Positions 1-5,955 of a DNA stretch of 9,683 bases are shown here, in pieces (the first letter of the stretch is position 1; each line of letters begins with the position of its first letter). The DNA comes from Bacillota bacterium. Lineage in GTDB: Bacteria; Bacillota; Clostridia; Clostridiales; Clostridiaceae. The stretch lies in the NCBI GenBank assembly GCA_021779235.1, contig JAJYBA010000051.1, positions 1 to 9,683 on the forward strand. The letters are read 5' to 3'. The notes below the pieces were generated by a model. That model was not told where the DNA came from. It saw only the letters and a list, made by a program, of their open reading frames with translations, and did no database searches. The translations under genes and the position numbers were made by a program.

Positions 1-207
1 ACCTTTAGAAGTAAAGTAATAAATTTAGATGAAATTTATAAAAAGGGATATTCTATAAAAGGGGAGAATAGAGGACTAGGTCTTTACATACTCAAATCTA
101 TAGTTGATAAAAATCATAATATGACCTTAAATACATTTATAAATGAAGGAATGTTTATTCAAGATTTATATATTTTTTCTGTTAAAAAGAAGTTAAAAGC
201 AAAATAG
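1..207 (+). CDS. C-terminal end of a GHKL-type sensor histidine kinase (partial)
   Basis: The window opens inside this gene, in frame 1, and 68 codons precede the TAG stop. The visible piece has the glycine-rich end of a GHKL ATPase domain: GYSIKGE followed by ENRGLGLYILKSIV. This matches the F/Y-S-T-K-G ... G-x-G-L motif that closes the ATP lid in AgrC/citrate-sensor-like kinases of Bacillota. Such proteins are usually membrane kinases that autophosphorylate and pass phosphate to a LytTR-type response regulator. Neither the sensor half nor a partner regulator is visible here. The last eight codons (KKKLKAK region) form the left arm of the terminator, so the gene ends its transcript. The histidine-kinase-like ATPase assignment is fairly sure. 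What it senses is unknown. Confidence 0.75.
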   Translation, partial: TFRSKVINLDEIYKKGYSIKGENRGLGLYILKSIVDKNHNMTLNTFINEGMFIQDLYIFSVKKKLKAK

Positions 208-225
208 CGCTTTTAACTTCTTTTT
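184..225 (+). terminator. Intrinsic terminator of the sensor kinase gene
   Basis: A perfect 17-bp inverted repeat (184-200 with 209-225) encloses an 8-nt loop that contains the stop codon. The right arm ends in TTCTTTTT, which gives the U-tract. The left arm starts with five A, so the hairpin could also stop transcription on the - strand. The stem lies partly in the coding sequence, a compact arrangement common in clostridia. Confidence 0.8.
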
Positions 226-420
226 ACGTTTAGAATAAAAAACAACCTCCTAACGTAATAGTATGTAAAACTTAAGGTACAAGTATAAACGTTGGAAGAG
301 ATGCTATTTTAACTTTATGTCAAAAGGTATAACATGAAGTTGTTCACAAGAAATAATTAAAATTAATTCTTTTTAAATTTAGTAATTGACTAAGTAAAAA
401 AGTTTCAGGAGGTAAAGTAT
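208..420. other. Gap before the efflux pump gene, no clear promoter
   Basis: This 213-bp AT-rich gap holds the right arm of the kinase terminator and the pump's ribosome binding site. I see no convincing sigma-A promoter. The best -10-like boxes are TATAAA at 284-289 and TATAAC at 328-333, neither with a good -35 at 16-18 bp. A loose dyad (TTTATGT 314-320 with ACATGAA 332-338, 6 of 7 positions complementary) surrounds the second box and could be a regulator site, but it is weak. Confidence 0.3.
407..413 (+). promoter_or_regulatory. Ribosome binding site of the efflux pump
   Basis: AGGAGGT is a perfect Shine-Dalgarno match that ends 7 nt before the ATG at 421 and fixes that start. Confidence 0.85.
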
Positions 421-1821
421 ATGACAAATTATAAAGGTAATAATCGTTTATTATTTGGAATGATTCTTGGTGTAGCAACCTACTGGTTATTTGCAAGCAG
501 CATAACAGCAGGTGTGCCACCACTTACTCATGATTTAGGAATTTCAAGTTCTGTTGTTAGTACTGCAGTCAGTATTACTGCATTAATTTGTGGTGTTAGT
601 ATTGTAACGGCAGGAAGTATCGCTGATAGAGTAGGCCGTGTTAAGATTACTCAACTTGGATTCATGTTGAGTATAATTGGTTCTATACTTTGTGCAACAG
701 CACAAGGACAAACACTTCTTATTTTAGGTCGTGTTATCCAAGGTTTATCAGCTGCATTTATCATGCCAGCTACTTTAGCGTTAATAAATCTTTATTATCC
801 AGGTGAAGCTCGTCCGCGTGCTATAAGCTTTTGGTCTTTAGCTTCATGGGGTGGTAGCGGTGTTGCTAACTTCTTTGGAGGTGCAGTAGTATCAGCATTA
901 GGTTGGCGTTGGTTATTTGGACTTACTGTTCCAGTGGCATTGATAGGTATGTTTTTAGTTAAGGGTACTCCAGAGAGTAAAGTTACCAGTGGGGAAAAAC
1001 AAAGCGTTGATTATTTTGGAATTATTACTTTAGTGTTAGCATTGCTTTCATTAAATTTAGTTGTTACTCGTGGTAGACTGTGGGGATGGTCAAGTCCTAT
1101 TATTCTTTCATTGATAGCTGCTTTTGTAATTTTATTTGCCCTGTTCCTATTCATAGAACGTAGAAATTCTGCTCCATTAGTTGATTTATCATTATTCAGT
1201 AGCAAAGGTTATAATGCAGCTGTAGTTTCAAATTTCTTACTTAATATGTGTGCAGGATGTTTATTTATCCTAATACCTTACGTTCAAACAGGACGTGGAT
1301 TAACTTCATTTCAAAGTGGGCTGTTAACACTTGGTTATTTGGTTGCTATAGTGTCAACAATTCGTGTAGGTGAAAAAGTGATGGCTAAGACAGGAGCGCG
1401 CTTGCCAATGGCTATAGGGACCTTACTAGCTGCGGTAGGAATATTCTTAATGGCATTAACCTTCTTACCCAATGCTCCGTACTTCGTAGCGGCTTTTCTT
1501 GGTCTTGCTATTATGGGAGTTGGATTTGGATTTTATGCTACTCCATCTACAAATACTGCAGTTGGAAATGTTCCGCCGGAAAAGGCTGGTTCTGCATCGG
1601 GAATCTATAAAATGGCAAGTTCTTTAGGGGGTAGTTTTGGAGTTGCTATTTCTGGAGCAGTGTCAACTGCCATTCTCATGAGCAACAATACAGCTCACAA
1701 TTTAGCAGCTGGCTTGGGACTAGGAGTTAGCGTAATGGCAGGAGCTATATCATTAATTGCTGTTTTAGCGCTAGTGCCTAAGAGAAAGAGAACTGAAGAA
1801 AATGAAAGAAAGGCTGCTTAA
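421..1821 (+). CDS. MFS drug efflux transporter, DHA2 family, NorB-like
   Basis: A 466-residue proton-driven efflux pump of the cytoplasmic membrane. It has about 14 hydrophobic segments, as expected for the DHA2 (drug:H+ antiporter-2) family. Motif A is at residues 65-75 (GSIADRVGRVK), with its Asp69 and Arg/Lys residues between helices 2 and 3. Motif B is at 103-112 (GRVIQGLSAA). A glycine-rich helix 5 stretch is at 144-154 (GGSGVANFFGG). The start (GNNRLLFGMILGV...YWLFASS), the SWGGSGV...FFGGAV block and the YATPSTNTAV...GIYKMAS...LGG block closely recall staphylococcal NorB, a quinolone and multidrug pump. The substrate here is inferred only. The C-terminus is a short basic tail (KRKRTEENERKAA). 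The gene follows the kinase terminator, and the M20 hydrolase begins 82 bp downstream. No frameshift or missing segment is apparent. Confidence 0.9.
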   Translation: MTNYKGNNRLLFGMILGVATYWLFASSITAGVPPLTHDLGISSSVVSTAVSITALICGVSIVTAGSIADRVGRVKITQLGFMLSIIGSILCATAQGQTLLILGRVIQGLSAAFIMPATLALINLYYPGEARPRAISFWSLASWGGSGVANFFGGAVVSALGWRWLFGLTVPVALIGMFLVKGTPESKVTSGEKQSVDYFGIITLVLALLSLNLVVTRGRLWGWSSPIILSLIAAFVILFALFLFIERRNSAPLVDLSLFSSKGYNAAVVSNFLLNMCAGCLFILIPYVQTGRGLTSFQSGLLTLGYLVAIVSTIRVGEKVMAKTGARLPMAIGTLLAAVGIFLMALTFLPNAPYFVAAFLGLAIMGVGFGFYATPSTNTAVGNVPPEKAGSASGIYKMASSLGGSFGVAISGAVSTAILMSNNTAHNLAAGLGLGVSVMAGAISLIAVLALVPKRKRTEENERKAA

Positions 1822-1852
1822 TCTTTTTTCCGTGGCAGGTTACCAAAAGGTA

Positions 1853-1881
1853 TTTATACTAAAGGTGAGAATAGCTATAAT
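1853..1881 (+). promoter_or_regulatory. Sigma-A promoter for the M20 amidohydrolase
   Basis: TTTATA (1853-1858) and a perfect TATAAT (1876-1881) are separated by 17 bp, in the gap behind the pump gene. The predicted transcript would start near 1888. That leaves only about 16 nt before the ATG at 1904 and puts the ribosome binding site almost at the RNA 5' end. The -35 box matches 4 of 6 consensus positions. Confidence 0.45.
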
Positions 1882-1889
1882 AAATGGAG

Positions 1890-1895
1890 AAGGAG
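1890..1895 (+). promoter_or_regulatory. Ribosome binding site that fixes the amidohydrolase start at 1904
   Basis: AAGGAG ends 8 nt before ATG 1904. The frame stays open upstream to an ATG at 1802 that overlaps the pump gene. That start has no comparable site, and the 34 extra residues do not resemble the family, so 1904 is preferred. Confidence 0.75.
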
Positions 1896-1903
1896 TGCTT
1901 TAT

Positions 1904-3070
1904 ATGTCAAATATATTTGATAAGGCTAAATCAATTGAAAATTATGTTATCAATTTCAGAAGAGAGCTACATGAGAATCCTGAACTTAGTGGACAGGAAT
2001 TTAAAACTCAGGAAAAGATTATGAAAGAATTAGATAAACTTGGAATACCATATAAGAAGGCTGGTAACACTTCTTTAATAGCTACATTAAAGGGTGGAAA
2101 AGGCGGAAAAACTATAGCTTTAAGAGGAGACATAGATGCTCTCCCAGTAAAAGAGGAAGCAGATGTTGAATTTAAATCTAAAACTCCTGGATTAATGCAT
2201 GCTTGTGGTCACGATGCTCATGCTTCTATGCTACTTGGTGCTGCAAAAATTTTATCTGAAATGAAGGATGAAATACCTGGTGAGGTAAGATTCTTCTTCC
2301 AAGAAGGTGAAGAAACATTCTCAGGAGCAAAAAAAATAATAGAAGCAGGCGGAATGGACGGAGTTGATGCTTGTTTTGGTATGCATGGAATGCCAGGCCT
2401 AGAAACAGGATATGTAGATATTACTCCAGGATATAGAATGGCAGGTTGTGATACTATTTATGTTAAGTTTGAAGGAGTATCCGGCCACGGATCAGTTCCA
2501 CATCTTGCAAAGGACACCATTCATCCTGCATGTATTTTTGTTACGGACCTTCAAGGAATAGTTACTAAAAACATTGATGCTCAGGAGCCAATAGTGGTTT
2601 CGGTAGGAAAGTTCATTGGAGGTACCAAGGCAAACATAGTTTCTAAATATACAGAAGTTGACATTTCCATGAGATACTTTAATCCAAAGGTTAGAGAAAT
2701 AGCTCATGAAGGAATAAAAAGGCACGCCAAGGCCATTGCAGATGCTTATGAGCTTAAGGTTGATGTGATCATAGAGGAAAGTGCACTTAGTCTTTGCAAT
2801 GATGATGAATTATCAATACTTGCTGATAAAAGCTGTACAAAAGTCTTTGGAGAAGGCAAAAATATAACTTTACCTAAATTAATGGGCTCAGAGGATATGC
2901 CTTACTATTTCCAACATGCTAAAGGAGTTTATGCACTTCTTGGATATAGAAATGAGGAAAAGGAAGCTATATACTTCCCACACCATGAGAAATTCAAGAT
3001 TGATGAAGACTACATGAAATATGGTACAGCATTGCATGTACAATTTGCTCTGGATTTTTTAAATAAATAA
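1904..3070 (+). CDS. M20-family amidohydrolase / N-acyl amino acid deacylase
   Basis: A 388-residue cytoplasmic metal-dependent hydrolase of peptidase family M20D (hippurate hydrolase, IAA-amino acid hydrolase and N-acetyl-diaminopimelate deacetylase group). It cleaves an amide between an acyl group and an amino acid. Visible landmarks from M1 at 1904 are FRRELHENPELSGQE (18-32), LRGDIDALPV (73-82) and MHACGHDAH with metal ligands Cys101 and His103 (98-106). They continue with FFQEGEE with Glu136/Glu137 (131-137), GMHG with His161, the dimerisation-domain start GVSGHGSVPH (191-200), MGSEDMPYY (327-335) and the C-terminal FPHHEKF with ligand His360 or His361. All expected metal and catalytic positions are present and the length is typical. 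It sits 82 bp behind the efflux pump with its own likely promoter, so co-function is possible but unproven. The natural substrate cannot be read from sequence. Confidence 0.9.
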   Translation: MSNIFDKAKSIENYVINFRRELHENPELSGQEFKTQEKIMKELDKLGIPYKKAGNTSLIATLKGGKGGKTIALRGDIDALPVKEEADVEFKSKTPGLMHACGHDAHASMLLGAAKILSEMKDEIPGEVRFFFQEGEETFSGAKKIIEAGGMDGVDACFGMHGMPGLETGYVDITPGYRMAGCDTIYVKFEGVSGHGSVPHLAKDTIHPACIFVTDLQGIVTKNIDAQEPIVVSVGKFIGGTKANIVSKYTEVDISMRYFNPKVREIAHEGIKRHAKAIADAYELKVDVIIEESALSLCNDDELSILADKSCTKVFGEGKNITLPKLMGSEDMPYYFQHAKGVYALLGYRNEEKEAIYFPHHEKFKIDEDYMKYGTALHVQFALDFLNK

Positions 3071-3082
3071 AGTATAAACCTA

Positions 3083-3120
3083 AAAAATATACCTCCTTAA
3101 TCTAAAGGGGGTATATTTTT
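3083..3120 (+). terminator. Intrinsic terminator after the amidohydrolase
   Basis: A 14-bp stem (3083-3096 with 3107-3120, one G-U pair) closes a 10-nt loop. It has a GC-rich upper part (CCTCC/GGGGG) and ends in TTTTT. The left arm starts with five A, so it can work in both directions and would also end a - strand transcript arriving from the right. Confidence 0.85.
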
Positions 3121-3235
3121 ACGCAAAATCAATATTTATGCCGTCTGGGGTGAAGTAAGGGTATTCACATTAGTGGGATATTTCTTTGCATTGTCTAAAA
3201 TATATGGTGGCTTTACTTCTGAAAAAAATATAGTT
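3119..3235 (-). pseudogene. Possible remnant of a lost gene on the - strand
   Basis: Read on the - strand, this stretch gives FFRSKATIYFRQCKEISH, one TAA stop, then CEYPYFTPDGINIDFA and a TAA stop at 3121-3119, right at the bidirectional terminator. The second piece looks protein-like, and the placement fits the 3' end of a gene convergent with the amidohydrolase. There is no start codon or family match I can name. PDGxxIDF faintly recalls the end of VOC/glyoxalase domains. It could be chance. Confidence 0.2.
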
Positions 3236-3261
3236 GACAATTAGTCTAATTAGACTATAAT
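3234..3261 (+). promoter_or_regulatory. Strong sigma-A promoter of the esterase-PadR unit
   Basis: A perfect TTGACA (3234-3239) and a perfect TATAAT (3256-3261) are separated by 16 bp. Transcription should begin near 3268. The spacer and part of the -10 box are filled by a palindromic operator, so this strong promoter is very likely repressed by a dimeric regulator. The leader before the start codon would be about 150 nt. Confidence 0.85.
3242..3257. promoter_or_regulatory. Operator 1: 16-bp perfect palindrome in the promoter spacer
   Basis: TAGTCTAATTAGACTA is its own reverse complement. It covers the spacer and the first two bases of the -10 box. A dimer bound here would block RNA polymerase. 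It is repeated identically at 3274-3289. Confidence 0.8.
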
Positions 3262-3270
3262 TTTAAGTGT

Positions 3271-3292
3271 TATTAGTCTAATTAGACTAATA
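3271..3292. promoter_or_regulatory. Operator 2: 22-bp perfect palindrome just after the transcription start
   Basis: It contains the same 16-bp core as operator 1 (3274-3289), and the symmetry extends three more bases on each side. The centre-to-centre distance to operator 1 is 32 bp, about three helical turns. Two dimers would therefore lie on the same face of the DNA and could bind cooperatively. The likely ligand is the PadR-family protein encoded downstream, or else a TetR-family protein from elsewhere. Confidence 0.8.
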
Positions 3293-3300
3293 ATAAATTT

Positions 3301-3330
3301 AGTAGTTTTTCATATTAAGGGAAATCTACT
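3301..3330 (+). other. Leader hairpin upstream of the esterase gene
   Basis: AGTAGTTTTTC (3301-3311) and GGAAATCTACT (3320-3330) pair at 10 of 11 positions, one of them G-U, around an 8-nt loop. It lies in the long 5' leader. No T-tract follows, so it is not a terminator. It may stabilise the RNA or be incidental. Confidence 0.35.
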
Positions 3331-3405
3331 GAAGCAATGAATTAATAAGTAACTATTTAATATTTATTGGGAACTGGAAACATTTCTTCCTAAATATTAA
3401 TTAAA

Positions 3406-3413
3406 AGAAAGGA
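3406..3413 (+). promoter_or_regulatory. Ribosome binding site that favours the esterase start at 3422
   Basis: AGAAAGGA directly touches the ATG at 3413, which is too close for initiation there. It sits 8 nt before a second in-frame ATG at 3422, which is the better start. Confidence 0.65.
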
Positions 3414-3421
3414 TGAAAAAA

Positions 3422-4270
3422 ATGGTTAAATCATTTTTAATGTTAGGGCAGTCAAACATGGCTGGACGAGGGTTTATTCATGAAGTAACCCCCATTTATA
3501 ATGAAAGAATACAAATGCTACGTAATGGTAGATGGCAAATGATGACTGAGCCCATCAATTATGACCGTCCTGTTTCAGGAATAAGTCTGGCTGGTTCATT
3601 TGCAGATGCATGGTGTGGTGAGAATCAAGAAGATACCATTGGCTTAATTCCTTGTGCTGAAGGTGGAAGCACACTGGATGAATGGGCTGTAGATCAACCA
3701 CTTTTTAGGCATGCAATAACTGAAGCTAAATTTGCTATGCAAAGTAGTGAGCTTTCAGGAATTCTATGGCATCAAGGAGAAAGTGATAGTATCAATGGTA
3801 ACTACAAAGTCTATTATAAAAAATTACTTTTAATTATTGAGGCTCTTAGAAAGGAGTTGAATGCTCCAGATATTCCTCTCATTATTGGTGGGTTAGGAGA
3901 TTATTTAGGTAAAGAAGGATTTGGAAAACACTGCATAGAATATAATTTTATTAATGAAGAATTACAAAGATTTGCTTTTGAACAAGATAATTGTTACTTT
4001 GTCACAGCCTTAGGTTTAACTTCTAATCCTGATGGTATTCATATTGATGCAATTTCTCAAAGAAAATTCGGGTTACGATATTTTGAAGCCTTTTTTAATA
4101 AGCAACATGTATTGAAGCCATTAATTAATGAAGATGAGTTGATAAAGCTTAATGATGCTAGAACACACACCAAATCAGAAAAGATGTATATAAAAATTAT
4201 GGATTTGTCATTAGGAAAAATATCATATGATGAATTCGAATCTCAACTCGTACAAATGAGCAATGTTTAA
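3422..4270 (+). CDS. SASA/SGNH-type carbohydrate esterase (sialate O-acetylesterase-like)
   Basis: A 282-residue protein from ATG 3422 (an in-frame ATG at 3413 adds three residues but leaves no spacing for the ribosome binding site). It has the blocks of the SASA / carbohydrate esterase family 6 SGNH fold. These are GQSNMAGRG at 9-17 with nucleophile Ser11, an oxyanion-type AEGGSTLDEW at 79-88, WHQGESDS at 116-123, and SNPDGIHIDA at 201-210 with catalytic Asp204 and His207. Members remove acetyl groups from sugars such as xylan or sialic acid. This one has no signal peptide, so it is probably cytoplasmic, acting on an imported or intracellular ester. Residues after about 232 form an extra tail beyond the fold. 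The tail's DLSLGKISYDEFESQL resembles the short SHOCT oligomerisation motif. The gene lies behind the twin-palindrome promoter and 63 bp before the PadR gene. The true substrate is unknown. Confidence 0.85.
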   Translation: MVKSFLMLGQSNMAGRGFIHEVTPIYNERIQMLRNGRWQMMTEPINYDRPVSGISLAGSFADAWCGENQEDTIGLIPCAEGGSTLDEWAVDQPLFRHAITEAKFAMQSSELSGILWHQGESDSINGNYKVYYKKLLLIIEALRKELNAPDIPLIIGGLGDYLGKEGFGKHCIEYNFINEELQRFAFEQDNCYFVTALGLTSNPDGIHIDAISQRKFGLRYFEAFFNKQHVLKPLINEDELIKLNDARTHTKSEKMYIKIMDLSLGKISYDEFESQLVQMSNV

Positions 4271-4333
4271 ACTTTATAATTAAGGAATAACTATTAGCAT
4301 AATTTTCATGAAGAATATAAAGGAAGTGTTTTT

Positions 4334-4855
4334 TTGATACCATTATTAATTTTAGGTTTATTAAAACAAAACCCTGGTTCTTACGGATACGAATTATTAG
4401 CCTTAATGGAAGAGAGACACTATAAATATATAGTAAGTTTTACTAAAGGATCCTTCTATTATAATCTTCAACAATTAGAAGAAAAACAATATATTATAAA
4501 AATTGACCAAGTAGACAATACTAGAGAGACGCATAATTATATCATCACTGAGCTAGGAGATAAAGAGTTTGAAAAATTGATGTTCAAATATGGCTCTAAG
4601 ACAGAGTATATAAATTTATCTTTTTACGCAGCAATGCTATTTGCTAATGAATGTAAAAGCGAGGAGCTAACAAACCTAATAGAAATACAAATGGAACAAA
4701 CTAAACAGAAGATTTTTTTATTAGAACAATCTCTTCAGCATAATGAAACTATCCCTACTTATTTTAGAAAAATGTTGGAAAATTCACGTTCTCATCATTT
4801 AGTAAATGTTCAATGGTTTGAAGGATTGTTAAAAGATATAAGAAATGAAAATTAA
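4334..4855 (+). CDS. PadR-family transcriptional regulator
   Basis: A 173-residue DNA-binding protein with a TTG start. AAAGGAAG (4319-4326) is the ribosome binding site, 7 nt before it, and a run of seven T lies between. The N-terminal winged helix (about 1-80) shows the PadR signature: ILGLLKQNPGSYGYEL, then SFYYNLQQLEEKQYI in the recognition helix, then a wing with THNYIITELGDKEF. The C-terminal half (about 95-170) is helical and matches the Vir_act_alpha_C dimerisation module, including the closing HHLVNVQWFEGLLKDI with Trp161. PadR proteins are usually repressors released by phenolic or drug-like ligands and often control their own unit. It follows the esterase by 63 bp with no terminator between, so it is probably co-transcribed and is the best candidate for the palindromes at 3242-3292. 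A nine-codon frame starting at ATG 4308 ends in a TGA that overlaps the TTG, and could couple translation weakly. Confidence 0.88.
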   Translation: MIPLLILGLLKQNPGSYGYELLALMEERHYKYIVSFTKGSFYYNLQQLEEKQYIIKIDQVDNTRETHNYIITELGDKEFEKLMFKYGSKTEYINLSFYAAMLFANECKSEELTNLIEIQMEQTKQKIFLLEQSLQHNETIPTYFRKMLENSRSHHLVNVQWFEGLLKDIRNEN

Positions 4856-4865
4856 ATATAAGCAT

Positions 4866-4907
4866 AAAATACACATTTTTACCATGCGGTATAGATGTGT
4901 ATTTTTT
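4866..4907 (+). terminator. Intrinsic terminator after the PadR gene
   Basis: An 11-bp perfect stem (AAAATACACAT 4866-4876 with 4895-4905) is followed by TTTTTT. The 18-nt loop contains a second small stem (TACC 4880-4883 with GGTA 4888-4891). A-rich on the left and T-rich on the right, it lies between convergent genes and may also stop the - strand phospholipase transcript. Confidence 0.8.
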
Positions 4908-4948
4908 AACTTTTTGGGATTTTTCGAAAATTTATTTAAGGAGACATC

Positions 4949-5022
4949 GCTATTTATAAACGCATAAGGATAAGTTGAAGTGATATGTGCGAATTGAATT
5001 ATGACCATGTTTTATAAATAGC
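4949..5022. repeat. 12-bp inverted repeat around the 3' end of the patatin-like gene
   Basis: GCTATTTATAAA at 4949-4960 is the exact reverse complement of TTTATAAATAGC at 5011-5022, with 50 bp between. One arm is inside the last codons of the - strand gene and the other is beyond its stop, so the mRNA 3' end could fold back. No T-tract follows. It may be structural or incidental. Confidence 0.4.
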
Positions 5023-5865
5023 TGCTACTTCCTTTATTCCCTGATTAAATCCTGCCTTTGCAGATGATGCAGTATGAGTTGGAGCATAAGGGTTTTTTCC
5101 TATTGCTAAAATACTATCTTTATCAGGCACAATAAGAGAGACATTTGCTCTTTTTTGCATTTCAGCAACATCTTCTCTTACGCTTGGAACTAAGCCATAC
5201 TTTTGTGGCATGGGTGATAAGATTACAACTTTATCATAACAATCCGCTAAATGTGCATTCGTACTTGAAACCATCCCGCCATCAATCCAATCACTCTCAT
5301 CAAAAGTTACGAAAGGCCAGAGTCCTGGAACAGCACCACTTGCATTTACTGCATTTATAAGTGTAGTTCCTGAATCTTTATCGAATACATGGAGGTCTCC
5401 TGTTTCTGCGTCTATTGCGGTGACTTTCAATTTTGATGGCCAGTTAGTTGTGGTAAGTCTTGATTCTACAACTGACTGACGCTTTTCTATTGAGATTTTA
5501 GGAGGATATTTTTTGGCGATATCCCCAAACATCTTCCCAATCTTTTTTTTATCATCTTTGCCACATTGAAAGGCTTCTGTCCATAATTTCATAATTTCAG
5601 AGTTTACTGATGTATTCACTTCCGACGTATTTGGGATGAATTGAGAATCATAAAGTTTCCTCATATCATAGCCACTTGCCAATGCTGAGCCAACAAATGA
5701 GCCAGCCGATGTTCCAATAATAACATCGGCGTCCGCTAAATCAATACCTTCCTGTAACAAGGCGGTAATTATCCCAATCTCCCATGCCATACCAGTTACT
5801 CCACCACCACCTAAAACAACTGCTCGAGTTTTTTTATTAGTATTTTGTATGATAATCCTCTCCAT
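4999..5865 (-). CDS. Patatin-like phospholipase / acylhydrolase
   Basis: A 288-residue serine lipid acyl hydrolase of the bacterial patatin family (RssA-like). It has the full catalytic set: the oxyanion loop LGGGGVTGMAWEIG at 18-31, the nucleophile elbow VIIGTSAGS at 48-56 with Ser53, and the dyad aspartate in WIDGGMVSS at 193-201 with Asp195. The conserved NASGAVPGLWPFV is at 174-186. There is no signal peptide or membrane helix, so it is probably cytoplasmic and acts on membrane lipids or acyl esters. ATG 5865 is the only reasonable start, yet its AAAGGA site lies only one or two nt upstream, so initiation may be inefficient. It is transcribed away from the MerR gene, from a promoter with MerR-type geometry, and is therefore the likely target of that regulator. 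The acyl substrate is unknown. Confidence 0.88.
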   Translation of the reverse strand: MERIIIQNTNKKTRAVVLGGGGVTGMAWEIGIITALLQEGIDLADADVIIGTSAGSFVGSALASGYDMRKLYDSQFIPNTSEVNTSVNSEIMKLWTEAFQCGKDDKKKIGKMFGDIAKKYPPKISIEKRQSVVESRLTTTNWPSKLKVTAIDAETGDLHVFDKDSGTTLINAVNASGAVPGLWPFVTFDESDWIDGGMVSSTNAHLADCYDKVVILSPMPQKYGLVPSVREDVAEMQKRANVSLIVPDKDSILAIGKNPYAPTHTASSAKAGFNQGIKEVAAIYKTWS

Positions 5866-5878
5866 TTCCTTTATTATG

Positions 5879-5910
5879 TTGACTATTGAATTGTTTAAAT
5901 ATACTATAAA
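5879..5910 (+). promoter_or_regulatory. Possible promoter of the MerR gene
   Basis: On the + strand, TTGACT (5879-5884) can pair with TATACT (5900-5905, 15-bp spacer) or TATAAA (5905-5910, 20-bp spacer). Neither spacing is ideal. The -10 region overlaps the dyad of the divergent promoter, so the MerR protein would probably control its own gene as well. Confidence 0.35.
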
Positions 5911-5934
5911 CTATGAAGTATGGTTTAAAGTCAA
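5903..5934 (-). promoter_or_regulatory. MerR-type promoter of the patatin-like gene with spacer dyad
   Basis: On the - strand, TTGACT (5934-5929) and TATAGT (5908-5903) are separated by 20 bp, longer than the usual 17. The spacer carries a dyad: ACTATAAACTAT (5903-5914) against ATGGTTTAAAGT (5920-5931) is complementary at 10 of 12 positions around a 5-bp centre. A long spacer with a dyad between the -35 and -10 is the hallmark of promoters activated by MerR-family proteins, which twist the DNA to realign the boxes. Transcription would start about 30 nt before the ATG. Confidence 0.75.
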
Positions 5935-5955
5935 GAAAAATTAGCGAGGTATTTT

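Noticed and set aside
314..338. Imperfect dyad TTTATGT / ACATGAA before the pump gene as a PadR or MarR operator
   Set aside because: Only 6 of 7 positions match, the spacing does not fit known PadR sites, and no regulator gene or firm promoter accompanies it.
1011..1205. 64-codon - strand frame inside the pump gene
   Set aside because: It is antisense to conserved transmembrane segments and has no ribosome binding site or recognisable content. The - strand frame at 2492-2725 inside the amidohydrolase is rejected for the same reasons.
1802..1903. Longer N-terminus of the amidohydrolase from ATG 1802
   Set aside because: The start overlaps the pump gene, has no ribosome binding site, adds 34 residues unlike the family, and lies upstream of the better-placed AAGGAG and ATG 1904.
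4308..4337. ATG 4308 as the PadR start with a lost T in the seven-T run
   Set aside because: One extra T would join it in frame, but ATG 4308 has no ribosome binding site. TTG 4334 has a good one and already gives the expected PadR N-terminus.
5145..5360. 71-codon + strand frame opposite the patatin-like gene
   Set aside because: It is antisense to a gene with intact catalytic motifs, has low-complexity His/Leu-rich composition and no ribosome binding site.
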